From: Chloroflexota bacterium | GTDB taxonomy: Bacteria; Chloroflexota; Anaerolineae; Anaerolineales; Villigracilaceae | Direction: 5' to 3' | DNA length: 64,000 bases | Assembly (NCBI GenBank): GCA_016234485.1 | Contig: JACRBL010000036.1 | Location: 124,001-188,000 of the forward strand | In this document: piece by piece, positions 24,787-32,620 of the stretch | How positions within the stretch are numbered: position 1 is the first letter of the stretch | Layout: every line of letters begins with the position of its first letter | The notes under the pieces: generated by a model | The model's database searches: none | What the model saw: only the letters and a program-made list of their open reading frames with translations | Told to the model about the DNA's origin: nothing | Made by a program: the position numbers and the translations under genes

Positions 24787-24854
24787 GGACACGGATTTAC
24801 ACGGATAACAAAAAGAAAATCCGTGTCCGTCCGCGTAATCCGTGAAATCCGTGT
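24787..24854. repeat. Inverted array of ACACGGATT words
   Basis: Left: GGACACGGATTTACACGGAT (24787-24806). Right: ATCCGTGTCCGTCCGCG, AATCCGTGAAATCCGTGT (24819-24854). The words pair as a long imperfect hairpin. It fills the gap between the second sulfotransferase and the oxidoreductase. Confidence 0.8.
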
Positions 24855-24865
24855 ACCGAATTAAC

Positions 24866-25894
24866 CTACCAGTTCAAATCCTTCTCGTACTTCCACTTCA
24901 CCAACATCTCACCCGCGACCTCTTTGAAGACGGCCTTATCGCGCGCGGTGAAGAGACGTGACCAGTTGCCAGCCTGTCCCTTCGGGAGGAAGGAGGAGAT
25001 GTCGCCGTTGCGTTGGGCCTGCCACTCCTCGTCGGGATTGGAGGACATTTCGGCCTGGATATCGTTCGCCAGCGATTTGCTGATTTTCTTCGCGCCGAGG
25101 AACGTCCAGAGTTTGGTCATCTCATCGAAGGGCGTCGAGAGCAAGTCTTCGTAGCGCATGCCGAAATAGTATTCGCCAAACAGTCGGCGGGCTTCGTCTT
25201 CGGTTTCGTGCAGGTTGGCAACCCAGCCCGAGGCGACGCGGCGGATGAAGGTCTCGGTGAAGATGGAGCGGCGGCCGTCGCTGAAGGGGGCCGAGTCCGT
25301 CCGAAGGTCCGAGAGGATGCGTTTGTCGTCGGCGGTCAGAAACTTGGATTCCTCCACGAAGTTGCGGAAGCGTTCCGAGGTCAGCACGTCGCGTCCGTCG
25401 CGGACGATGTAAACCAGTTTCGCGTCGGGGTAGACGGCGTGCATGTCGCGCACGGCCTGACCGTGGATGGTGGACGAGGGGCTTTTGTCGCCGACGATGC
25501 TTTTGCCTTCGCGGGCGGCGTCGCGTTCGAGGATCACATCCGCGGCGGCGCGCAGGACGAGGGGCGAGAGGTCGCGTCCCTGATTCCAGCGGTTGGACTT
25601 GCGCGTCAACCACTCCTCCGCGTCGGGCGTGTTGACCAGCGATTTGAGGAGGGGGTGGCGCGTGAAGAAGTGCGCCTGATAGTTGCAATGCACATCGGGG
25701 TGCAGGCGGACGAGGCGCATGAGGAGCGTTGTTCCCGAACGGGCGTGGCCGAAGATGAAGAATTTTTCGCGCGGGAAGAACTGCTTGATCTCCGCAACTT
25801 CCTCGTCTGTAATGGCGGGGATGGGGTTGCGGTGTTTCTTTTTGGGGTCGCCCTTGAGGAGGATGCGGGCGGCGGATTTGAGACGGGAAAACAT
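24866..25894 (-). CDS. PAPS-dependent sulfotransferase (second copy)
   Basis: A 342-residue sulfotransferase. The phosphosulfate loop is FGHARSGTTLLMRLVRLHP (residues 48-66) and the 3'-phosphate motif is VYIVRDGRDVLTSERFRNF. The C-terminal end resembles that of the sulfotransferase at 14021. It is a soluble enzyme that would transfer sulfate from PAPS to a hydroxyl or amino group. Having two related but clearly diverged copies in one glycan region suggests different acceptor positions. A GAGCA stretch before ATG 25894 is a weak ribosome site. Confidence 0.9.
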   Translation of the reverse strand: MFSRLKSAARILLKGDPKKKHRNPIPAITDEEVAEIKQFFPREKFFIFGHARSGTTLLMRLVRLHPDVHCNYQAHFFTRHPLLKSLVNTPDAEEWLTRKSNRWNQGRDLSPLVLRAAADVILERDAAREGKSIVGDKSPSSTIHGQAVRDMHAVYPDAKLVYIVRDGRDVLTSERFRNFVEESKFLTADDKRILSDLRTDSAPFSDGRRSIFTETFIRRVASGWVANLHETEDEARRLFGEYYFGMRYEDLLSTPFDEMTKLWTFLGAKKISKSLANDIQAEMSSNPDEEWQAQRNGDISSFLPKGQAGNWSRLFTARDKAVFKEVAGEMLVKWKYEKDLNW

Positions 25895-25935
25895 TCAATT
25901 TGCTCCAAAATTGTGGTGGCAGATTTATATCACAT

Positions 25936-26916
25936 TCAAATTTCATTCAACGGTTCAAATAAACAGATGTCACGAAGGTCCCCTTCAAACGATTTCTTGT
26001 TTGTCAAAGTAGCGCGATAATATTCAAAAAAGGTGTCTCTTCTTTTATGAGAAAGGCTATTCCAAAACGCAGGAGACAAAACAAAATTATCAGTAAAACC
26101 AACGATCTTTTCAGATAATAGCCATAAACGGCGCTTGAGGGAAGAATTTAAGATGGCTTGCGTCTCCGGGCTTAGAAATTTTGCGTCCTCCGTTAGATAA
26201 GAAAAAACAACATGGGTTTCGTTCTTTGATGGAATAACGTTCAAGGCTATCCAAGGAATTTGATTGCGCTCAGGTATCAAAATTTCTAGCCAGTAAAGCG
26301 AACTAACGGCAACTGTTGGTTTGTGATGCCTAAAAGAAAATTTCTCATGCGACAAAATATCATATCGTTTGGCTAAATAGGCTTCATCATATACTGCCTT
26401 GTATTGATGAAGTATCCATGTTCGCATTAGCGATTGCATTACGAGATCCATAGCGGAATCGCCTGGTTGATGACTGGCTCTGCCAAATTCCACTAGACTT
26501 TCATACATTTTCTGAAGTCTCGTGGCCTCCGAAACCATTTCATGGAATCTTTTAACCGTCGCCCTATATCCAAACAGGAAAAGTTGTTGCGGATTATCAA
26601 GTTCAACTTCAAAATCTTCGATCGGCGAGAATATTTCATTATCATGTGTTGCGCACAATCCTTTAAAAATAGTTGCGTCTTTTCTCCCAACTTTTTTAAA
26701 TTCCACTATTGGAGCGCCATCTTTTCCATCAAAGCGTAATTGTGGCATTATTACGTGATCATTCAAGCATAGAACATCTAGAACTCGCTTATCTTGAATA
26801 GAATGTGCCCTGATAGGCACAGAGTTGCAATTACCTCCAGGAGCCCAACAATGATCTTTGGAAGCCTTGAGATTTTTAAAAAAAGCATTACGCAGGGAAT
26901 TATCGGTATCCAACAT
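25936..26916 (-). CDS. AT-rich gene for an HNH-like Cys/His protein
   Basis: A 326-residue protein I cannot name. Near the N-terminus are HCWAPGGNCNSVPIRAHSIQ (C23, C30, H38) and later FKGLCATHDNEIFSPIED (a Cys-x2-His pair), spaced as in HNH/treble-clef zinc sites. The rest is helical with many aromatic residues. The gene is strikingly richer in A and T than its neighbours and uses codons such as ATA, AAA and TTA freely, which suggests recent arrival. Proteins with this layout turn up as singletons in variable regions and may be nucleases, but the catalytic role is unproven. It begins 10 bases after the transporter gene. Confidence 0.7.
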   Translation of the reverse strand: MLDTDNSLRNAFFKNLKASKDHCWAPGGNCNSVPIRAHSIQDKRVLDVLCLNDHVIMPQLRFDGKDGAPIVEFKKVGRKDATIFKGLCATHDNEIFSPIEDFEVELDNPQQLFLFGYRATVKRFHEMVSEATRLQKMYESLVEFGRASHQPGDSAMDLVMQSLMRTWILHQYKAVYDEAYLAKRYDILSHEKFSFRHHKPTVAVSSLYWLEILIPERNQIPWIALNVIPSKNETHVVFSYLTEDAKFLSPETQAILNSSLKRRLWLLSEKIVGFTDNFVLSPAFWNSLSHKRRDTFFEYYRATLTNKKSFEGDLRDICLFEPLNEI

Positions 26917-26926
26917 TTGCTTGTTA

Positions 26927-27358
26927 TTATCTTTTCCAGTTCAACATGACCAACCCGACCAGACAAACGAAAATCCCAGCGATATTGACCCACGAGATCT
27001 TGTCCTTGAAAAGGAGAATCGCGATCGGGACGAGGATCAGCGCGGCTGTCACTGTGACCAGCGGGGCGGCGATGCCCAGGTTCCAGCCGGCGCGGTACAT
27101 GAGCAGGTAGCCAAATTCGATGCCAACGACCGCGGCGGAGAGTCCGAGGCTGGCCCAATTGAGTTTGCCGAGTTCGGTCGCGAGGCTGTTTTGAATGGGG
27201 AAGAAAAAGAAGGTGAGCAGGGTGACGATGAACGCGACAGCATAGGTCACCAAAAGGGAGACGGTGAAATTCACGTCCTCGGGTGTGCTTTTGGCGACGA
27301 AATGATATAGCGCGCTGGACGCGATGGCAAGGGCGATGGAGAAGTAGAACAAAAACAT
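26927..27358 (-). CDS. EamA/DMT-type small membrane transporter
   Basis: A 143-residue protein with four or five helices: MFLFYFSIALAIASSALYHF, VSLLVTYAVAFIVTLLTFFF, LGLSAAVVGIEFGYLLMYRA, PLVTVTAALILVPIAILLF and WVNIAGIFVCLVGLVMLNW. This is one EamA repeat, half the length of the usual ten-helix protein, so it would act as a dimer as in EmrE or the ArnE/F flippases. In a glycan region a role in moving a lipid-linked sugar is plausible. ATG 27358 has no ribosome site and follows a word repeat directly. Confidence 0.8.
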   Translation of the reverse strand: MFLFYFSIALAIASSALYHFVAKSTPEDVNFTVSLLVTYAVAFIVTLLTFFFFPIQNSLATELGKLNWASLGLSAAVVGIEFGYLLMYRAGWNLGIAAPLVTVTAALILVPIAILLFKDKISWVNIAGIFVCLVGLVMLNWKR

Positions 27359-27365
27359 GTTGTTT

Positions 27366-27401
27366 AGTCGCATAGTTTGATGGTCTGATAGTCTCATAGT
27401 C
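27366..27401. repeat. GACTATNNGAC word repeat
   Basis: AGTCGCATAGTTTGATGG, then TCTGATAGTCTCATAGTCC: the word ATAGTC/GATGGTC recurs every 8-10 bases. It sits between the EamA start codon and repeat copy f. Related words are at 31190, 43841, 56370 and 60412. Confidence 0.7.
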
Positions 27402-27405
27402 CATC

Positions 27406-27494
27406 CGTCATTGCGAGGATGATCTTCCCGAAGCAATCTCCTCTCGCGGCGCGGGGATTGCTTCGTCGGGAAGAGCGCCCTCCTCGCAATGACG
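27406..27494. repeat. Interspersed inverted repeat, copy f
   Basis: CGTCATTGCGAGGATGATC, TTCCCGAAGCAATCTCC, spacer, GGGGATTGCTTCGTCGGG, GCCCTCCTCGCAATGACG. The left arm lacks GACG after TTCCC. It follows the sulfatase-fold gene (stop 27526) on the minus strand. Confidence 0.92.
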
Positions 27495-27525
27495 GAATAC
27501 GCTAGAGAAGGTGAATCAAAAACCT

Positions 27526-29049
27526 TTAGGGTCTTTGATCGTTTACCAGAGCGATCTGGGCGAGCAATTCTTCTTTCAGCGCTTTGGCTTTGGACGAAAC
27601 GTCCATCAGGTTGGTCATTTCTTCGGGGTCGTGATCGAGGTCGTACAGTTCAAAGCCTTCGGGGTGATCGCCATAGGATGTGTTGTAGATCAATTTATCC
27701 TTGCCCTTAAGGAGCATGAAGGTGGCGTGCGTGAGCGGCTGGAAGGCGGAGTTGGTTTTGGCCTCCACAGCGTAGATCCCGCGCGAGGGGTCCGCGTCCG
27801 CTCCCAGTCCAGGGAGGAGGCGACCTTCGGTCCACGAGGGGATGTCCGCGCCAGCGAGGTGAAGGATCGTGGGCAGGATGTCCACATTGGAGGTGGGCGT
27901 GAAGTAATCCTGGCGGGAGGTTTGCCCGGGCGAGGAAACGATCAACGGGATGTGAACCAGCGTCTCGTAGAGCAGGGGCGTGATGTGGGTGTCTACGCCG
28001 CGCTCGAAAGATTCGCCGTGGTCGGAGGTGACGATGATGTGGGAGGTATCGAGGAGACCGCGGCGCTCCCAGGCGTCCATCAGACGGCCGAACTCCGCGT
28101 CCACGTTGGCGATGTAGCGGTCATAGGCCTGACGTCGGAGGGTGAGCGCGCTTTGGGGAATGCCGCTTCCCAACGGATGCAGGGGTTTCTTCGGCGGCTT
28201 CCAACCGTCTTTGAAAAGTTCCGCAAACTCGGGGGTGGGACTATACGGCGCGTGAGGCGCCCATAAATGAAGATAGGCCATGAACGGCTGGGGGAGGCCC
28301 TCGATGGTTTCGCGAATCCCGTCGAACACATCGCTCAGACGAAAGACCATGGAATAATTGGATATGCGCGGCAGGCCGTTGGGATAATCGTGCGCGGCGT
28401 TCTGGGCGATGGCCACCTCGCGTCGGAAAAGCAGACGTTCGAGCGTACCGAACAACAACGAGGCGGGGGTGTCGCTGTTGGAGGTCATAAAGTCGTCGTA
28501 GGCGCGGTAGGCCGCGTTGAGGTCGTTGGGGAACGCGCCGCCCAAGACCTGTTCCGCCGCGCTGAATTTGCCAGGCGCGAGATAGGAATCCAGCGAGTGG
28601 ACAAATGGGTTGAGGATGTAATTCGCCCACACGTTTTGAGTGTAGGCAAGACGGAAATAGTCATCGCCGAGCAGGGTGAAAATATTTCGGTCCGCGAACG
28701 AGGGCGCGACCGAAGATGACATGTTGATGGCGCGGTGCGTCCACGGATAGGTTCCCGTCAGGATGGAGGCTGTGCCTGGGGAGGTAAAATTCCCGCCTGC
28801 GTAGTGGGCGTGATAGACGTTGGCGCGCTCGGCGAAGCGTTCAAAATTTGGCGTGGTCTTGCGATGGTATCCATATAGCGACAGGTCGCGGGCGGTCATG
28901 GCATCCAGGATCAGGAGGATGATGTTTGGTTTGTCGCCACGCAACGCCGCGCGGATGGGACGGACGCGTGAATTTAATGCGGAAAGGACGGCTCCGCCCG
29001 CGCCTGCCAATGTTAGTTTTAAGAAGTCTCTTCGGGAAATATTTTTCAT
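27526..29049 (-). CDS. Sulfatase-fold (alkaline phosphatase superfamily) exported enzyme
   Basis: A 507-residue protein with a twin-arginine signal (SRRDFLKLTLAGAGG), so it is exported folded. Metal ligands are visible in ILLILDAMTARDLSLYGY and VTSDHGESFERG, with His in HIPLIVSSPG. However, the formylglycine motif C/S-x-P-x-R of true sulfatases is replaced by T89-S-P-G-T93. Thr at the nucleophile is typical of phosphotransferases or phosphodiesterases of the superfamily, such as LtaS-like enzymes. So it is more likely to add or remove a phospho-group on the envelope polymer than to remove sulfate. The start lacks a clear ribosome site. Confidence 0.8.
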   Translation of the reverse strand: MKNISRRDFLKLTLAGAGGAVLSALNSRVRPIRAALRGDKPNIILLILDAMTARDLSLYGYHRKTTPNFERFAERANVYHAHYAGGNFTSPGTASILTGTYPWTHRAINMSSSVAPSFADRNIFTLLGDDYFRLAYTQNVWANYILNPFVHSLDSYLAPGKFSAAEQVLGGAFPNDLNAAYRAYDDFMTSNSDTPASLLFGTLERLLFRREVAIAQNAAHDYPNGLPRISNYSMVFRLSDVFDGIRETIEGLPQPFMAYLHLWAPHAPYSPTPEFAELFKDGWKPPKKPLHPLGSGIPQSALTLRRQAYDRYIANVDAEFGRLMDAWERRGLLDTSHIIVTSDHGESFERGVDTHITPLLYETLVHIPLIVSSPGQTSRQDYFTPTSNVDILPTILHLAGADIPSWTEGRLLPGLGADADPSRGIYAVEAKTNSAFQPLTHATFMLLKGKDKLIYNTSYGDHPEGFELYDLDHDPEEMTNLMDVSSKAKALKEELLAQIALVNDQRP

Positions 29050-29069
29050 GAGTTTAGATACCGTGTTTA

Positions 29070-29162
29070 GTCAGCAGTTGGACTGCTGACGGCTCGCAGT
29101 ACAACTGCTCGCGAACTTTGAAAGGAGGGGGTTGCTTCGGGAAGATCGCCATCGCAACGACA
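29070..29162. repeat. Small hairpin and half copy g of the interspersed repeat
   Basis: GTCAGCAGT/ACTGCTGAC (29070-29078, 29082-29090) with a 3-base loop. Then 29127-29162 (GGGGTTGCTTCGGGAAG, ATCGCCATCGCAACGACA) matches only the right half of the interspersed repeat, in degenerate form. It fills the gap between 29190 and 29049. Confidence 0.7.
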
Positions 29163-29189
29163 ATCATATAACTCATGTTTTTCATAGCC

Positions 29190-29738
29190 TTATCCCAAAT
29201 TCCGCAGGATCATGGTCACGAGGCCAAGGATGCCGAGGGGAAGGAAGATGTAAAGGAAAATGAGAAACCTGTCCGCAAGGGATTCGAGGATGCGGCGGGC
29301 GAGGGGGACGCGTCCCGCGAAGTAGGCCAGCGCGCAAATCCCTGCGAGCGCCCAGGGCGTGATGTTGACCATCGCGGTTGGATAATCGGTCTTCGACTGA
29401 AATTGAAATGCGAAAAACATGACGTAGCCTAGTCCAAGCAGGACGAGGGTCGCGCCGCGGGCGACGAAGGCTTCGCCAAACCAAAGCCTGGGAAGGATGG
29501 CTGCCAGCAAGACGATTCCAAAAATTACAGCCGCGCTTTCCAAAAAGGTGGTGGCAAAGGAATAGGCCAGAGTCACAAGTAGATCGGACACCCGCTGAAA
29601 ATAGACCCACCCAGAGAGTTTCCAGGAGAAATGTCCCAGCATCCAAAAATTCAAAATGGAAAGACCCATTGCATAAACGGGCATCCATTCGCGCGTGGAC
29701 GGAAATCGGTCGCGAACCCAGACGATGAAGCGGCGCAT
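29190..29738 (-). CDS. Membrane protein of unknown function
   Basis: A 182-residue protein with about five helices (WMPVYAMGLSILNFWMLGHF, AAVIFGIVLLAAILPRLWF, ATLVLLGLGYVMFFAFQF, PWALAGICALAYFAG, FLIFLYIFLPLGILGLVTMI). No family is recognised. Its ATG shares one base with the TAA stop of the preceding gene (29738), so the two are translationally coupled. The region also has a similar small membrane gene at 31229, and both flank the capsule-type transferase at 29738. They may help export or anchor the polymer. Confidence 0.75.
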   Translation of the reverse strand: MRRFIVWVRDRFPSTREWMPVYAMGLSILNFWMLGHFSWKLSGWVYFQRVSDLLVTLAYSFATTFLESAAVIFGIVLLAAILPRLWFGEAFVARGATLVLLGLGYVMFFAFQFQSKTDYPTAMVNITPWALAGICALAYFAGRVPLARRILESLADRFLIFLYIFLPLGILGLVTMILRNLG

Positions 29739-31189
29739 TATCCGAGAACCTTAAGGATGAATTCCGCCGTGCGTTTGCCAGCGCTTGCATCGGTGAATGT
29801 AATTTCATCTTCCACGAATTTGCGGCGTTCTTTTGAATCGACGGTTCGATCTTTGAGATAAAGATTCAAAGCATCGCGCAATTCGTTCTCGTCTTTGGCC
29901 ACGCGTCCCGCTTGGGCGAGACGGAAGCGTTGATGCGTCGGCCAGTCGCCGATCTCTTTGAGGGAGAGGGAGAATTTCCTCGGCTTGTTCCACCCGCCGG
30001 GGACGTCGATCGTCGCGGCGATCATCGGCGTATCGTGGACGGCGGTCTCGACCAGCATCGTCGAGTAGACGGTCACCACCACGTCGGAATATGCCATCAT
30101 CGAAGACTTCTCGTCCATGTCTTCGCCGCCGTAGTAGCCGAGCGATCCGCCCAACGCCACGGGCTGGACAACGTGGACGTGGGGATATTTTTTCTCAAGC
30201 TCGAAGACGCGCTGACGTTCGTCTGCAAAGATTTTCGGCTTATCTTGAAAATGACTCGGATGCAGGCGGATCAACAACTGCGAAGGTTCCGCCAGCGCAT
30301 CAGACGAGACCAGTTTCGCCAGCGCTTCGATGTTGGGATAGTTCGGCGCAAAGTGGACGAAACTGCTGGCGTAGGAAATTAACTTCCGTTGCGGGTCGAG
30401 GCCGTGTAGTTTGAAATACTCGTCGCGCGGCATGAGCCACTGCTTGCGGAAATACCCATCGTAGGAGGGGATGCCGCCGATGTGGACGCGTTCCGGATTC
30501 CAGTCCGAGCCGAGGACCAACTCGTCCTTTTGCAGTTGCGACCAGCACGTTGCCCACTGTACGTCCGCGCCGCTGATGTTGTACGAGGAGGAATTGTCCC
30601 AGCCGACGATGACGGTCATATTCGGGATGCCGCGTCGGGCGGACTCGCGCAGGAGATAGCGGTCCATGCGCCAACCTGGAGTCGAAGCGATGACGAGGTC
30701 GGGTTGGTATTTGTCGAAGAGGTCGGCGTAGAGATTCGGCGTGAAGCGATTTTGTGCCTTGACCAAATATTTGCGCGCCCACGAAAAATTCCGCAGGAGG
30801 AAGGTCGCGAGCGCCGCGGGAATCCAAACGCCAAGGCGGAACTTCCAGCCGTTCTCGGCCCAGACCTCCCAGATGTGGCTGTCCATGGCTTCGGTGTTGA
30901 TGCGGCGCGAGCCTCCGATGCGGCGCAGGTAGGCGAGGAGCCATTGGAGGCGGGGGGAGACTTTTTTGGCGTAGTCGTTGGCTTGGGTGAGGCGGAGGCT
31001 TTCAAAGGTGATCTGATTATTGCGTATTGCGTATTGCGTAAAACGTGCGGCAAGTTTTTCGACAAGCGCGTCGTCGGTGAGGAGGATGATGTCAATGTCC
31101 GCGTTGAGAAGCGTCGGGATGACGTCGCTTTGGAGGAAGTAGATGATTGCCATGCCGTGGTCGGCGGAGATGAAGATGCGTTTGGTCAT
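29738..31189 (-). CDS. Surface-polysaccharide transferase, CDP-glycerol/capsule type
   Basis: A 483-residue cytosolic GT-B-like protein. Features are KRIFISADHGMAIIYFLQSD at the N-terminus, DLVIASTPGWRMDRYLLRES, YASSFVHFAPNYPNIE, LLIRLHPSHFQDKP and AYSDVVVTVYSTMLVETAVH, the last two being the usual donor-site blocks of CDP-glycerol glycerophosphotransferases and capsule transferases. It is a distant relative of the protein at 11546. Residues around RFTQYAIRNNQITF come from a repeat read in frame. The start codon follows immediately after a word repeat, with no ribosome site. Confidence 0.8.
   Translation of the reverse strand: MTKRIFISADHGMAIIYFLQSDVIPTLLNADIDIILLTDDALVEKLAARFTQYAIRNNQITFESLRLTQANDYAKKVSPRLQWLLAYLRRIGGSRRINTEAMDSHIWEVWAENGWKFRLGVWIPAALATFLLRNFSWARKYLVKAQNRFTPNLYADLFDKYQPDLVIASTPGWRMDRYLLRESARRGIPNMTVIVGWDNSSSYNISGADVQWATCWSQLQKDELVLGSDWNPERVHIGGIPSYDGYFRKQWLMPRDEYFKLHGLDPQRKLISYASSFVHFAPNYPNIEALAKLVSSDALAEPSQLLIRLHPSHFQDKPKIFADERQRVFELEKKYPHVHVVQPVALGGSLGYYGGEDMDEKSSMMAYSDVVVTVYSTMLVETAVHDTPMIAATIDVPGGWNKPRKFSLSLKEIGDWPTHQRFRLAQAGRVAKDENELRDALNLYLKDRTVDSKERRKFVEDEITFTDASAGKRTAEFILKVLG
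31019..31045. repeat. ATTGCGT words inside a reading frame
   Basis: ATTGCGTATTGCGTATTGCG then TAAAACG, three units of 7 bases. It is read in the transferase at 29738-31189 as FTQYAIRNNQ. The same words occur between genes at 14977-14999 and 60968-61016. Confidence 0.78.
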
Positions 31190-31228
31190 TTGGTCGGGTG
31201 GTCTTGTGGTCGGGTGGTCTTGTGGTCG
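31190..31228. repeat. GTGGTCGG/GTCTTGTGGTC word repeat
   Basis: GGTCGGGTGGTCTTGTGG occurs twice in a row. It begins directly upstream of ATG 31189 and ends one base before the stop of the 31229 gene, so it fills the entire gap. Confidence 0.85.
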
Positions 31229-31717
31229 CTATCGCATTACACCAAAATAAAACGCCAAACCCAACGCGACGAAAATCAACAGCCAGGTTCTCGCGCTCGC
31301 AAGCAGGCGTCTCCATTCCTCTTTGTTGAAGATCAGGATTCGCAAAACGGCCTTGAAGTTGTTGACAAGGCTCGTCAACAGCAGGCTGACGACTGCAAGC
31401 GAGATGACCACGCCCCAGGCCGCGGCTGAGCGGACCATTTCCAATTGCAGGTCTATGAAAGTACGCAGAGCCGGGACGGTAAAGACGGGGATACCGAGCA
31501 TCCGAACCATGTGCCCATTGCAAAACATGGGATCCAAGCCAAGTTGGTTGAGGATCAGGTAATCGCAGGTGGCATAGAATTTAAATGCCTGTGCAAGGAT
31601 CGGGGCGAAAACAAAATAGACCGCCACGGAAAGGATGACAATCATGATGAGAGGGCGATTCCACACAAAGAGAACGCCCGACCAGACCCCATTCCCCAAC
31701 CGTTTTAAATTTGACAT
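31229..31717 (-). CDS. Membrane protein of unknown function
   Basis: A 162-residue protein with four helices (IMIVILSVAVYFVFAPILAQ, a Cys-containing loop ATCDYLILNQLGLDPMFCNG, VFTVPALRTFIDLQ, AAAWGVVISLAVVSLLLTSL, WLLIFVALGLAFYFG). No family recognised. GGAG precedes ATG 31717. It is separated from the next gene downstream only by a word repeat. Placement suggests a helper of glycan assembly, but that is a guess. Confidence 0.72.
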   Translation of the reverse strand: MSNLKRLGNGVWSGVLFVWNRPLIMIVILSVAVYFVFAPILAQAFKFYATCDYLILNQLGLDPMFCNGHMVRMLGIPVFTVPALRTFIDLQLEMVRSAAAWGVVISLAVVSLLLTSLVNNFKAVLRILIFNKEEWRRLLASARTWLLIFVALGLAFYFGVMR

Positions 31718-31753
31718 GTTACGACTCCAATGCGTTGTTTCGGCAAGTATATC

Positions 31754-32572
31754 TCAACAACCCGCCGCATCCACTTTCCAGATCAAATATCCCTTCGCCA
31801 GCCATTTCTTTTTCACATCCACCTTGAATCCCTTCGCGGACAGGGCCTCCGCGGCGGCGATGAACCATTGGCGCAGGCCGAAGGTCTTGGCGTGCGCGGT
31901 CTCTGCGGCGGACCGCTTCCAGGCTTCAAAGAAATCGTGGATCGGCTCGCCCGGCACAACGCGGTGGATATAATTCTTGGGCAGGATGGTTTGGAAATCC
32001 TCGACGTCGAATCCCAGGCGGAAGTTGGTGCTGAAGACCAACGCCTCGCGCGACCACGCGCGGGCCTCCGTCATTCGGACGAGGTTGGCGGCCCACAATT
32101 GGCCGAACGGCGTGGATGTCCCTTCGATCATCAGCCCGCCGGGCAAAACATATTCCGCAAGTCTCTCATACGCAGGAGTGAAGTCTTTCTCTTCATATTG
32201 ACGCAACACATTGAAGGCGCGGATCAAGCGCACGTGCTCGCCCGCTTTCATCGGCAGGTTGAATCCGCCAAGACGGAAGTGGGTGCGCGCGTCGGCGAAG
32301 GGAAGCGCGGCATCGACGCGTTCCTTGTCAATTTCCACGCCAAGGATGGGGAGATTGGGGTTCACGCGTCGGAAGCGGGCGGCGCTTTCGAGCGTGGTGC
32401 GCGCGTCGAAGCCGTACCCGAGGTCAACGAACAGGGAGGCCGCGAACCGCCCATCGGTCCGAGTGAGAAGCGAAGGTTCGTAAAGTAGGAGAAAGTTATC
32501 GGCGCGGCGGAGTCGGTTGGATGCGGTCTTGCCGCGGGTGGGCTGTCCCTCTGGTTTTTGGACGCGTGGCAT
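31754..32572 (-). CDS. Class I SAM-dependent methyltransferase-like protein
   Basis: A 272-residue protein. FVDLGYGFDARTTLESA matches methyltransferase motif I (acidic-x-Gly-x-Gly) and ILGVEIDKERVDAA matches motif II with the acidic ribose ligand. LIRAFNVLRQYEE and VLPGGLMIEGTS fit motifs III and IV of the fold. The C-terminus is basic. The substrate is unknown; methylation of a glycan sugar is one option from context, and rRNA or tRNA would be another for this kind of protein. ATG 32572 has no obvious ribosome site and lies just after a 13-bp hairpin. Confidence 0.72.
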   Translation of the reverse strand: MPRVQKPEGQPTRGKTASNRLRRADNFLLLYEPSLLTRTDGRFAASLFVDLGYGFDARTTLESAARFRRVNPNLPILGVEIDKERVDAALPFADARTHFRLGGFNLPMKAGEHVRLIRAFNVLRQYEEKDFTPAYERLAEYVLPGGLMIEGTSTPFGQLWAANLVRMTEARAWSREALVFSTNFRLGFDVEDFQTILPKNYIHRVVPGEPIHDFFEAWKRSAAETAHAKTFGLRQWFIAAAEALSAKGFKVDVKKKWLAKGYLIWKVDAAGC

Positions 32573-32583
32573 GGTTTCAAAAT

Positions 32584-32612
32584 GGGACTCCGGGCCAGAG
32601 GCCCGGAGTCCC
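32584..32612 (-). terminator. Perfect 13-bp hairpin after the SH3 lipoprotein gene
   Basis: GGGACTCCGGGCC (32584-32596) pairs with GGCCCGGAGTCCC (32600-32612). It starts 9 bases past the stop at 32621 in the transcribed direction, followed by ATTTTG. Likely a terminator of the GGACTCC hairpin class. Confidence 0.65.
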
Positions 32613-32620
32613 GCGTGATG

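Noticed and set aside
27526..29049. Arylsulfatase that removes the sulfate added by the local sulfotransferases
   Set aside because: The formylglycine motif is missing (TSPGT instead of CxPxR).
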